Origin: Heliocidaris tuberculata | Taxonomy: Eukaryota; Echinodermata; Echinoidea; Camarodonta; Echinometridae | DNA length: 64,000 nt | NCBI GenBank assembly: GCA_025618425.1 | Contig: CM046832.1 | Coordinates: 72,366,890 to 72,430,889, forward strand | Direction of reading: 5' to 3' | In this document: one piece after another, positions 55,263 to 64,000 of the stretch | How the letters are laid out: every line of letters starts with the position of its first letter | How positions within the stretch are numbered: the stretch's first letter is position 1 | Made by a program: the position numbers and the translations under genes | The notes under the pieces: model-generated | Database searches by the model: none | What the model was told of the DNA's origin: nothing | What the model saw: the letters and a program-made list of their open reading frames with translations, nothing else

Positions 55263-57343
55263 ATGAAGACTTGAATTATTCATCCAGGAATGAAATCATG
55301 AAAATATAGCTAAATCTGTCGTCTGGACACTTACTTGTAAAAAGTAGTAGAACGGTTTCGGTACTCATCCGAGTACCATCCTCAGCTAAACTGACGATTT
55401 GGCGGGAAAGACGATCGGCCGTGAAGTAAGCTGGAAATCACTGGTCCGTGTCTCTATTGACTCTTTTCTTAGAAATTCGGCGAGGAAGCTTTCGGATTAT
55501 CGGATTGTAAACAAGGGACAGGTTATGGCGCAACCCCCCTCCCCTGTTTAGTGAAGGGTTTTCCGAATTCACGTATATGGCTTCTTTAACCCCTCTCTCA
55601 AACCAACGGGGTTCCTTATCTAAAATGAGGACCTCTTCGTCTTGGAAATGATGGTTTGATTGGCTAAGGTGTGTATATACTGCAGACTCGTTTCCTGCAG
55701 ACCCTGCACGTCGATGCTGATAGAGGCGTTTGTGGAGAGGCTGCTTGGTTTCTCCAATGTAACTTTCCTCACAGTTATCTCCTTGGCAACTGATAGCATA
55801 TACTAGATTGTTCTGTTTAGTTGTTTGTCTCTTGTCCTTTGGGTGAACCAACTTTTGCCTTAAGGTGTTAACAGGCTTGTGGTAAACTGGTATCCTATAT
55901 TTGCGGAAAACTCGTTGAACTTTTTCCGAAAGACCTCTGACATACGGAATACAGGCCCCAGATCTTCTCGTGTCTGATAAGTCAGTTCTCTCTGGATTCC
56001 TCTTGCGAGGGCGAAGAGCCTTCTGGATGCTCCACTGCCTATAGCCACATGATCCAAGGGCTTGGCGTAGATGCTGTTCTTCCTTCTTTTTGGCCTCTTC
56101 TGATGAAGGAATGTAAGATGCTCTATGGTAGAGAGTTCTGACCACTCTAAGCTTGTGGATGAGGGGGTGGTGTGAGCTGAACAACAGGTACTGGTCCGTG
56201 TGAGTTGCCTTCCTGTACACAGACGAGTGGAGAGAGCCGTCCTCACCAACTGAGATCAAACAGTCCAGAAAAGCAAGATTGCGGTCCTTGATTTCTTCAA
56301 GCGTAAACTTGATACTGGAATCACATTTGTTAATGTGTTCAAAGAACCTTTGAAGCTCTGCTGTCTTTATCTTAACCCACGTGTCATCCACATAGCGAAA
56401 CCAGTGTGATGGTGGGGTGCCTTGGAATGTAGATAGAGCAGAAACTTCAAAATGTTCCATGTATAAGTTGGCTAAAATGGGTGAAATTGGGGAACCCATA
56501 GCACAGCCATGCTTCTGTCTGTAGAATGTTCCGTTGAAGATGAAGTAGGTGGTCGACAGACACAACTGTAAAAGTTTGCAGATCTGGTCGACATTTAGTT
56601 TAGTCCTCGCTGGTAGAGTAGGGTCATCCTCAAGGCGCTTCCTGACCACATCTACGGCTTCTTCAGGAGGAACACTAGTAAACAAAGCTGTCACATCAAA
56701 GGAAGCAATTGTTTCATCATCTTCAACCTTAATGTCTTTGATCTGTTCAATGAAGTCTTGAGAATTCTTGATGTGGTGTTCAGACAGGCCGACTAACGGA
56801 CTAAGGACCGAAGTCAGATATTTCGCTATGTTGTAAGTCACACTGTTGAGGCTGCTGACTATAGGTCTCAAAGGGACGTCTGGCTTATGAATCTTGGGGA
56901 GACCATAAAAAGCTGGGATGTCATCCCCCGGGTATAGTCTGTAGTAGGTAGATTTTACAATCACCTCCTCCTTTTCAAGTTTCTGAAGGACTTCTAATAC
57001 CTGTTTCTTATAAACCGCTGACGGATCCCTCTTCAGGCATTCATAAGTGTTCTTATCACTGAGAAGTTTAATTACTTTTTCATTGTAGTCTGATTTGTTA
57101 AGAACAACCATGCATCTGCCCTTATCTGCAGGTAGAATTGTTATGTTCTCATCTTTCGACAGATCCTTAAGAGCACTAGCTTCAATAGAGACACGGACCA
57201 GTGATTTCCAGCTTACTTCACGGCCGATCGTCTTTCCCGCCAAATCGTCAGTTTAGCTGAGGATGGTACTCGGATGAGTACCGAAACCGTACTACTACTT
57301 TTTACAAGTAAGTGTCCAGACGACAGATTTAGCTATATTTTCA
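55263..57343 (-). mobile_element. Penelope-like element with inverted terminal repeats
   Basis: It is inserted in the LINE RT with a 14-bp target duplication TAGATTTAGAAAAG (55249-55262 and 57344-57357). Both ends carry an inverted repeat of about 163 bp (55298-55460 and 57182-57343) with about one mismatch, while about 35 bp extra lie outside the left arm. The near-identity of the arms and the open coding frame mark a recent insertion. Inverted pseudo-LTRs and 5' truncation are characteristic of Penelope-like elements. Each arm contains a hammerhead-like core (see findings). Confidence 0.9.
55438..57243 (-). CDS. Penelope-like protein: reverse transcriptase plus GIY-YIG endonuclease
   Basis: 601 codons open on the minus strand. 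RT landmarks: LPADKGRCMVVLNK (37-50), YGLPKIHKP (113-121), FDVTALFTSVP (182-192, catalytic D183), GCAMGSPISP (246-255) and FRYVDD (282-287, catalytic). A basic linker follows, then GIY-YIG signatures VYAISC...SYIGETKQPLHKR (481-506) with a downstream E in the nuclease. The order RT then GIY-YIG is diagnostic. The frame opens at a TTG after a stop inside the right terminal repeat; the first ATG is codon 45, so the true N-terminus was lost by truncation. The last seven codons lie in the left repeat. It could be the only intact enzyme ORF of the block, but its start is missing. Confidence 0.9.
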   Translation of the reverse strand: MAGKTIGREVSWKSLVRVSIEASALKDLSKDENITILPADKGRCMVVLNKSDYNEKVIKLLSDKNTYECLKRDPSAVYKKQVLEVLQKLEKEEVIVKSTYYRLYPGDDIPAFYGLPKIHKPDVPLRPIVSSLNSVTYNIAKYLTSVLSPLVGLSEHHIKNSQDFIEQIKDIKVEDDETIASFDVTALFTSVPPEEAVDVVRKRLEDDPTLPARTKLNVDQICKLLQLCLSTTYFIFNGTFYRQKHGCAMGSPISPILANLYMEHFEVSALSTFQGTPPSHWFRYVDDTWVKIKTAELQRFFEHINKCDSSIKFTLEEIKDRNLAFLDCLISVGEDGSLHSSVYRKATHTDQYLLFSSHHPLIHKLRVVRTLYHRASYIPSSEEAKKKEEQHLRQALGSCGYRQWSIQKALRPRKRNPERTDLSDTRRSGACIPYVRGLSEKVQRVFRKYRIPVYHKPVNTLRQKLVHPKDKRQTTKQNNLVYAISCQGDNCEESYIGETKQPLHKRLYQHRRAGSAGNESAVYTHLSQSNHHFQDEEVLILDKEPRWFERGVKEAIYVNSENPSLNRGGGLRHNLSLVYNPIIRKLPRRISKKRVNRDTDQ

Positions 57344-57816
57344 TAGATTTAGAAAAGGTATACGATGCGTTATGGAAAACCGGTCTTCTTAGAAAGTTGT
57401 CTATTTTAGGCACTGATGGAAAAATGTTACTTTTTGTTAAAGCATTTTTATTGAGAATGATTTCTAATGTGAGGATAAATAACTGTATGTCTCTCCACTA
57501 CACGTTAGAAAACGGTATCCAGCAGGGTAGCTCATTAAGTCCTTTATTATTTACTATAATGTTAAATGATCTGAAGATAAAGGTAAGTGAAGTTAAATTA
57601 TCTTGCTTTGCTGATGACATTGCAATCTGGTATTCAAATAATGATTTGGAGCTGGCTCGCAGGAAATTACAAGAGGCCCTGCATGAGCTTGAGATATGGT
57701 GTTGGGCGTGGAAGTTAAATGTTTCTCCTACTAAATCCGCGGTTCTAGTCTTTACCAACAAACAAAAGAGAGATATTCTTTTAAAAATAAAAGGACATAG
57801 TCTGCCAGTATGCTAG
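57344..57816 (+). pseudogene. I-like LINE ORF2, RT palm
   Basis: The frame continues from the Penelope insertion as FIDLEKVYDALWK (57341 on), then LENGIQQGSSLSPLLF (about 57508-57550) and CFADDIAIWYSN (57604-57640, catalytic). A premature stop follows at LPVC (57814-57816); the thumb resumes in another frame. Confidence 0.8.
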
Positions 57817-57974
57817 CAGTATAAGTTCCTTGGTATGTGGCTTGACTCTAAACTTACTGCTACATTGTGTCTCTCGCACCCCTTGGGGAAGTAAGTATAT
57901 GAGATTTTGATGATGATTTATAAAGGACTTATCTTATCCGTTTTGGACTATGGAAGTGAAATGTATGATTCTGC

Positions 57975-58905
57975 TTGTATATCACTGAAGAAAAAAAACT
58001 TGACTCTATCCAATACAGAGCCTTAAAAATTATTACAGGTACGGTACACAATGTGTCATTGGAGGCTTTGCGTAGAAGGTTGTTAAATGATAAATTTAGA
58101 GTTTATTTGCTGTCTAGTACCCTAAATCACCCAACAAAAGAAGTAGTAGGTGATGGTGGTATTTTAAATAGCCTAGAATGGATGGCCGGAGAAGGACCTC
58201 TTAAACTGCGATCTTTCAGAGACGAAGTGGTGGTGGAGGGCCAAACAAACTTATTACCCCAAATTCCTGAATGGCGTCTAACACGACCTCACGTGTCCTT
58301 CGAACACCAGGGTAAAGTACAGAAAAAGGAAATGCTTCAAGTTGAAATGAAATCGATTGTTCTAGATAGTACTGGAAATTCATGGAATGGATATTTACAT
58401 GTTTATACAGATGGATCCAAACTGGAAGATGGGAGGACAGGAGCCGCATTTTATGTGCCTCATTACGACGTGTTGCAAAATTTTAGATTATCCCATGTCT
58501 GTATTATGAGAGCAGAACTAGTAGCCATACTAATGGCACTGGAGTGGATTAACACATTTATGGAAGCCTCATCGGTGGTAATATTTAATGACTCTTTGTC
58601 AGCTTCACAAATGATCGATTCATGCTTTCTTAGATGTGCTATTGTTAATGAAATTTTATACACAAATAATATTTTGAAGTTGAAGGATGTTTGTGTTGCC
58701 TTTGAATGGATTCCATCACTGCGATATTAACGGCAACGAGGTCGTAGATCGGGCCGCCAAAAAAGGAGCCATGAAAAAGTGTATAGACATAGTTATACCA
58801 AATACGAGAAGTGAACTAGCAACCTCTCGTTTGATCCATTATAACAAATTATGGCAAACAGAATGGGACAAAGCGGAACACGGTAGATTTTTATGCTTTA
58901 CATAA
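57975..58905 (+). pseudogene. I-like LINE ORF2, thumb and RNase H
   Basis: LDSIQYRALKIITGTVHNVSLEALRRRL is the thumb. RNase H follows: HVYTDGSKLEDGRTGAAF (catalytic D), MRAELVAILMALEW (E), FNDSLSA (D), FEWIPS, then after a frameshift near 58705 HCDINGNEVVDRAAKKGA (H and D). RNase H in a LINE is a feature of the I group. The sequence runs on to LWQTEWDKAEHGRF. Confidence 0.8.
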
Positions 58906-59213
58906 CGACGTTTCAAAGCCCATATATGTCTCGCAGAGAAGAATGCTTGATACAAATAAGAGTAGGTAAATGTAGTTTAAATTATTACCTTTTTCAAATT
59001 AACCAGCATGATACTGGTCTCTGTGAAGTGTGTCAAGAATTTGAGACGATTGAACATTTTATTTTATATTGTTCAAAATACTATAAAGAGAGACGTCTCT
59101 TAAAAGAAAGGATTAAATTGAAAAATCCTAATCTGAAACAATTATTGATGTCTAACCCAATTTTCAATTGTGAATTATTGGGTTATATGTATGATACTAA
59201 TCGTTTTAGATAG
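58893..59213 (+). pseudogene. I-like LINE ORF2, C-terminal Cys/His motif
   Basis: CLIQIRVGKCSLNYYLF leads to CEVCQEFETIEHFILYCSKY, a C-x2-C...H-x4-C motif common at the end of I and Jockey-type ORF2, then a Lys-rich end with the stop at 59211-59213. The 3' UTR extends to the (AACC)n tail. Confidence 0.7.
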
Positions 59214-59313
59214 CTTTTTAAGCTTTCATTGATCCTCTCACATAATTGATCTTGAAATAATTTGGTAAAGAGACATATTTGCGGTTTTTCCATGAACAAT
59301 TGGAATTAACTCC

Positions 59314-59345
<32 letters not shown>

Positions 59346-59597
59346 TGGATTGCTTGCATATCTTGATATTATAGCGAATAATTACGATTAATCACGATCG
59401 ACAGCTTTCTAACTTAGGAGATGGGATACTAACATTTACCATACTAATGATGACCATTAATTACACCATTTTCACCACAAAAAGTCTCTCATGGGCTTTC
59501 CGAAGCCTACGCCAAACCTACGAAAGTGAATGGCGCGAATAATCTGTAGAAACTGAGGGAGCGCCATCATACCAAGAACCAACCAACCAACCAATGT

Positions 59598-61306
59598 GAG
59601 TGGACCCAAGCTACTCTAGGCCGATTTATGTCGTGATGATCCAGGTTTCTATGACCGGGAGGGGGGGGGCACAAGTCCGTTAAACCTGTGAGATAAAGAA
59701 GGGGTATAAAAGAAGGAAACGGCAAAAGAAGGTAATAAAAACTGTCAGTTTTTAAGCTGCCTTTTTAACCTCAAACTTTTTTGATCCGACAAGCAAGCAC
59801 AAAAAAAAAAAAAATTCAAATAATAGAAAGAAAATCTTTAAATAATGAACCTGAGATTCTTCTTACAACCTGTTTATGTTCTATAATTAAGCAGAGAAGC
59901 GTATTTAAATAAGCAAGGGGCAGTTTGACCACCTGACAAATTTCCAATCAAGGAAAAACGACTTTTCAGTTATGTATTGCAAGGTAAATGATCATCAAAT
60001 TCATACGCTCACTCTAAGGCGAATACAAAATCAAACTGTTGATATTAAAATATTTTTCAAGTACTATGATATCGAAATTAAAATCATAAAAAATGCATAT
60101 TAATAAGAGATGGGGCTCGGATATTTTCCCCGACCTCAAAGTCCTGATACGCCAGTTATTCATTACATCTTCTCACGAAGAATGGGGCTTCAGTTGACGA
60201 GTATACCGATTCCATATTCTGCATAAAATGCTTTTAAATAGAGTACTTGAATTAAGTTAAAGTTATGCTTGTTGTATCTTCATGAAGTTTAGACAAACTT
60301 TCCACTTTCATCTAACAATATACATTGTTACTGGAGTACTATGGTTAGCAGATAAGTGCTAAAACACCAATACTTGTCCACATGTTACAATGGTTATCTT
60401 TTTTTTTTCTTATCAATATTTGTAACTGGACAGGCCATGGTACTCTTGATATTATTTCTAAGTGAAAGTGAATCGAAACCTGTGGAAATAGCTATTAACG
60501 TAAAGGTTTCTCATTATTAGACAGAAATATATTCATAGTAATAAATTATATTGTTTCAAAGCCTTAAACGAAAGCACATTTTATTTCAAATAAGTTATTG
60601 TATGTGTCCTCAATTTGTGGGTTACTCTCGTCATTACAAAAGATGATATTTAAGAAAGCCCTATAATATTACAAACAAACGTTTGAGCAACGCACAATAT
60701 TGCAAAACAAAAATAAATTTGGGTCATTTTAGATAAATGTAGGTAATATGTTATGGACATCATGTCTACACTTTAATCCCTGTGCGTGACAAGGGGGATG
60801 TTTTGGGTGTTCAAACACCCCCCCCCCCCCCCTTTGCAAAAGGGGGTGTTTTAGGTGTTCTAGGTGTTCAAACACTCCCCTTTTGCTGTTGGTGTTAAAA
60901 CACCTCTCTTTAGAAATGAAGCAAAAGCTTATTTTTGACGCCAAAATGCTGATAACCTTTTTTTTTGTTTGTTTGTTTGTCAGAGAATTTTGGAGTAAAA
61001 AGACAACCCCTTTCAAAAAAAATCCTGGGTACGCCACTGCACAATCGTATATATTTACCATTAAAGCGGTAGTATTATATTTCCCTATTGAAATCAGGCC
61101 ATCCTGCGCCCACATTTTCGGCAACAACCTCCTTCAAAAAGTTATTTCCGATAAACAGAGTTAAGGAACTATTTTATCCAATGCAGACGATGGTTTGCCC
61201 ATCGTTATAATAGTTACCGTCTCTAACAAGTCTAAACAATTACCACATTCTTTACTATGACGCCGTTAGAGTAAAACGTCACTTACACTGCCCTGGAGCG
61301 AAATAG
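59598..61306. other. 5' flank of Ig receptor gene 2, with repeats
   Basis: 59660-59785 is the partner of the 51260 repeat. 60818-60832 is a C15 run inside a 'gtgttttgggtgttcaaaca' hairpin-like repeat. 60940-61040 belongs to the 'cagagaattttggagtaaaa' family seen near 600 and 13820. No gene was found. Confidence 0.5.
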
Positions 61307-61340
61307 TATAAGATTTGGATTGTTTATCGTCATTCTTTGG
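61307..61340 (+). promoter_or_regulatory. Candidate TATA box and initiator of Ig receptor gene 2
   Basis: TATAAG at 61307-61312 lies 25 bp before the A of TCATTCT (61330-61336), which fits the initiator consensus. This would start the RNA about 17 nt before the ATG. Spacing is right but there is no experimental evidence. Confidence 0.4.
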
Positions 61341-61348
61341 GTTCCAGG

Positions 61349-62530
61349 ATGGAGTTCATTCGATGGCATATGGTTTGTGTTTTAGCTACTGTGTTTGTTG
61401 TATTTTTCTGTGGGGATCTTGCAAGCTGCGTGGATGATCAGAGTGTAACACAGATAGCTAACATTGGAGATAATACCTCCCTAAGCTGCTACCCACCGAA
61501 GTCTCTTCGAAACAAAACTCACTGGTATAAAAACAGAAACTTCTTAGGAAATAGCCAGTACACTGTTGATAATCCCCGAATCAAACAGAGATATATCGCG
61601 CATAACAGTACCAATAGTTTGTACACTCTACATATTTCAGATGTCAAATTTGATGATTCGGCAACCTACACATGCTATCGAAATAACAACAAAGTTCAGT
61701 CGTTTTTATTAGAAGTTATCAGATGTTCTTGCTATGTTACATGTCAAAGGGATCGTAACAAGGAGAATGTGATTTGCTTTTTGGAAAATTTGAGTACTAG
61801 CCCATTGACTGAATCATATGTTAACATCAGAATTAAGGATGATACAAATAAACGAGCTGCTTTGAGAGGAAGCATTTTATCGCTTTTGGTTTCCAGAGAC
61901 AAATTACATACAAGTTTCGAATTCAAGTTCATTCTACACTCTGATAACAATCTAACTGTTACCTGTATTGTACCATCACAACATGCATCTTGTAATAGTA
62001 ACATTACAATGAATATCGCCATTCTTAGTTCTGCTTCGGTGTTGATTTTGATTGCGATCATTATTGTTCTACGATGTAAACAAACGAAAAATCAACGAAA
62101 AGGCAAACACAATGGAAACGTGCCAACTTATAACCAAGTAGAGACCGAAGAACACCCCGAAGCTCGTTACGAATCTGTTGAAGATGGAGATGGAAAGGGA
62201 CCAGAGAATACTACTTCAATTGAAATGTTGAGAACAAACAATAAAGATGACAGAGATTCATATTATCAACCTATCGATGTGTTGAAGATTAACGTCCATC
62301 ATGACTACATGGATTTGATCTCTACGAGTTCGAGACCCCCGGAGAGTGGGACCACATTTGAACATACACATGCCAACATGGCCAAGGCAGCATACGTTAA
62401 CAGTACGGTCCGAAATCAACCAAAATGGAAGGGAGTATCCACACAAAAAAAGGACCAGTATGATAATGTCTCGATACCAGAAATGGGAGATGATGGTGCT
62501 GATAACATGTTCTATTCTAATATGAAATAA
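61349..62530 (+). CDS. Ig-domain receptor 2 with ITIM/ITAM-like tail, intronless
   Basis: 393 codons; the frame opens earlier at 61337 with TTG, but the ATG at 61349 starts a good signal peptide (VLATVFVVFFCG). A V-type Ig domain follows with C47, W59 and the DDSATYTC motif ending at C109. The second domain (C126, C128, C132, C143, C206, C215) mirrors receptor 1. The membrane helix is about 221-242, with R242 at its end. The tail has Y261 (YNQV), Y274 (YESV), Y305/306 (SYYQPI), Y320 (YMDL), Y349 (YVNS), Y371 (YDNV) and Y389 (YSNM). S-x-Y306-x-x-I meets the ITIM consensus, and Y306-x-x-I, ten residues, Y320-x-x-L meets loose ITAM spacing. YVN and YDN suit Grb2; YSNM suits PI3-kinase. Unlike receptor 1 there is no mucin stalk and no intron after the membrane segment. 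Confidence 0.85.
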   Translation: MEFIRWHMVCVLATVFVVFFCGDLASCVDDQSVTQIANIGDNTSLSCYPPKSLRNKTHWYKNRNFLGNSQYTVDNPRIKQRYIAHNSTNSLYTLHISDVKFDDSATYTCYRNNNKVQSFLLEVIRCSCYVTCQRDRNKENVICFLENLSTSPLTESYVNIRIKDDTNKRAALRGSILSLLVSRDKLHTSFEFKFILHSDNNLTVTCIVPSQHASCNSNITMNIAILSSASVLILIAIIIVLRCKQTKNQRKGKHNGNVPTYNQVETEEHPEARYESVEDGDGKGPENTTSIEMLRTNNKDDRDSYYQPIDVLKINVHHDYMDLISTSSRPPESGTTFEHTHANMAKAAYVNSTVRNQPKWKGVSTQKKDQYDNVSIPEMGDDGADNMFYSNMK

Positions 62531-63814
62531 GATCTACTTGAGGTTAAAGACTTATAAATATTATCTTATAATTGTTTAGACAGATCGGTTATAAAAACTT
62601 GCTTCAACATGAATATCTTTAAATTTGCAGAAGAAATTTCGGTAATGTACAAGTGGCTAAAAACAATATAGATTTTTTTTTCAGCTACTGTTGCTTACCT
62701 CTTCTGTCTTTGTTATATTTGTTATCCTTATATAAAGAAACATTAGTATACAGCTGTTACGTTTATTCACCTGCATGCTTTTGTTTAAGAATTACATGTA
62801 TTTTGTATTTGTCTATTTGACCTATGCTTCATTGCATTTTTCAGTTGCAAATAAGATATCTATATTAAATAGGAAGCTCGGCAAACGCATTTGATATGTT
62901 AGAATGCTTTCATTTGTATTAATTCCGATTTGTTTTAAATTGACAGTAAACTGGAGCTCCTAAATGGCGCCACCTTTCAACAGGATTTGATAAATGTCTG
63001 TGCCTCTCATTTTCTCATCATGCCCCATTCTAGTTTGTAAAAGCTTAGAATGTACCTACACATGATTTTCCACAATGCCAAATCAAAAATAATAGTTTGA
63101 AATATAAAATTTGCCTATTATCCAGAGAAGCTAGTTTTCAAATTATAATCTTAATTTAGCCATCACTGCAAGATGGCGCGGTTCAAAATGTGCCAGTTTA
63201 ATGGCACTTTAAAATAATAAAAGCATGTGTATAGTGGTTCAAATAATTTGATGGTATAATTATGTTCATCCACAGTCATTGGTAAAATTTAATTTTCTAA
63301 TTAAAAACAAAAACCGACATAAGTCACAGTTTTATAATATTTTACTCAACGTGGGTATTGTTATTTACAAAAGATAGAGGATATACATTCTAAATGGCTC
63401 CTATGTACATAAGAAGCTTTTCTGTTATTGTTGTTGTCAGATATTTCAAAGAGAGATTTGAAAGTTTATCGATTTCCACAAACATATATCTTTTACAATC
63501 TTTTAAACAGTAAATATGAAAATTAAGAACAGGAACGTAACAAATATATAAATTGAAACATAGATATAACAGAACATCATTCAGTGGACTTGGTTATAGT
63601 TTACACTGACAAAGCAATAATTGTATAATGTAAACATTGTAACTGTAAAGGAAAACATAAGTGTTAAATAAGCATAGCTTGTATTTCACAGATCCCTGTT
63701 TGAAAAAATAAAAATAGTTACAGTCAGTTATCAACTGATATAAATATAAATATTGAATGTAGTTATCTATAAGCTATAGTAGTTTACATTGTATTACATA
63801 CATTGAAAAAAGTA
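62531..63814. other. 3' flank of Ig receptor gene 2
   Basis: No ORF of note. AATAAA at 63216-63221 is a candidate poly(A) signal about 690 bp after the stop. Confidence 0.4.
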
Positions 63815-63917
63815 TTGGTTCTGCTTCAGTATTGATTTTGATTGCCATCATTGCTCTACGACGTCAACAAACGAAAAATGGACGAAAATGCAAACACAGT
63901 GGAAACGTGCCAATTGA
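63815..63917 (+). pseudogene. Ig receptor fragment (membrane segment)
   Basis: 'ggttctgcttcagtattgat' through 'acacagtggaaacgtgccaa' repeats 62029-62127 of receptor 2 with about 87 percent identity by eye. It encodes GSASVLILIAIIALRRQQTKNGRK. The copy begins in the middle of the gene 2 exon, ends abruptly after GNVP and runs into TG-rich DNA. It has no ectodomain or tail, so it is a duplication fragment. Confidence 0.85.
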
Positions 63918-64000
63918 GTGTGTGGGTGTGTATGTGAGATGTGTGTGTTCACTATAAATTTATCTCATTCACTAATTTTACTTTACATTTTTTCAATGTA

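Larger units (their letters stand above)
52010..59597 (+). mobile_element. I-like (I/Nimb group) LINE with two nested insertions
   Basis: Order of parts: ORF1 with zinc knuckles (52010-52460), endonuclease (52900-53580), RT (54810-55260 and 57330-57815), RNase H (58390-58760), a C-terminal Cys/His motif (59010-59070) and a 3' end at an (AACC)n tail (59574-59597). RNase H plus a three-knuckle ORF1 places it in the I group. It is broken by frameshifts, by a TA-flanked MITE (53893-54432) and by an antisense Penelope-like element (55263-57343). Direct repeats around 51260 and 59660 lie outside it. Confidence 0.8.

Noticed and set aside
55860..56761. ORFs overlapping the Penelope-like gene in other frames
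   Set aside because: Shadow frames of the RT/GIY-YIG coding sequence with no domain of their own.

Overview
The window looks like AT-rich nuclear DNA from a marine invertebrate, most likely an echinoderm such as a sea urchin. Reasons: spliced coding with GT..AG introns, many non-LTR retrotransposons (CR1, L2 and I-like), Penelope-like elements, Kolobok- and hAT-like DNA transposons, numerous palindromic MITEs, and long C/G homopolymers. No bacterial gene layout, operon or CRISPR array is present. The species assignment is an inference from repeat style, not proof.

The host-gene content is a small cluster of related single-pass immunoglobulin-domain receptors, all on the + strand. Copy 1 (38673-40864) has two coding exons, joined by a phase-0 intron that I inferred. 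It has a signal peptide, one V-type Ig domain, a second Cys-rich domain, a mucin-like Ser/Thr/Pro stalk, a membrane segment and a tyrosine-rich tail. Copy 2 (61349-62530) is intronless, with the same ectodomain plan and a tail of seven tyrosine motif sites, including an ITIM-consensus site nested in an ITAM-spaced pair. A frameshifted relic lies at about 49650-50015 and a roughly 100-bp fragment at 63815-63917. A flanking segment is duplicated (1-300 and 42243-42590), which suggests a further copy just left of the window. A second candidate host gene is a decayed Myb/SANT-like gene (exons near 7438-7570, 8652-8766 and 10495-10760).

The rest is mostly mobile DNA. From left to right: a nearly intact CR1-type LINE (1876-4506); a tandem repeat with C/G runs (7675-8310); a SINE-like A-tailed repeat (11990-12390); a Kolobok-type element with a broken THAP domain (16203-17641); antisense L2-like remnants (17640-22380); a hAT-type element filled by a minisatellite (22706-24054); a hAT-type element with an 8-bp target duplication and a paralogous empty site nearby (26515-27227); a cluster of foldback MITEs; and a tRNA-derived SINE (29771-30003). 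Next comes a 3.8-kb foldback element (31456-35263) inserted in a Penelope-like element and itself carrying a LINE. It is followed by an L2 3' end, a 489-bp palindromic TTAA element (43859-44347), a decayed L2-like LINE (47200-49380), and an I-like LINE (about 52010-59597). The I-like LINE is split by a TA-flanked MITE and by an antisense Penelope-like element with RT and GIY-YIG domains.

The receptor cluster is the most promising biology: a possible paired activating/inhibitory receptor family with SH2-binding tails. The nested foldback/Penelope/LINE block and the Penelope insertion with inverted terminal repeats are the most unusual genome structures.
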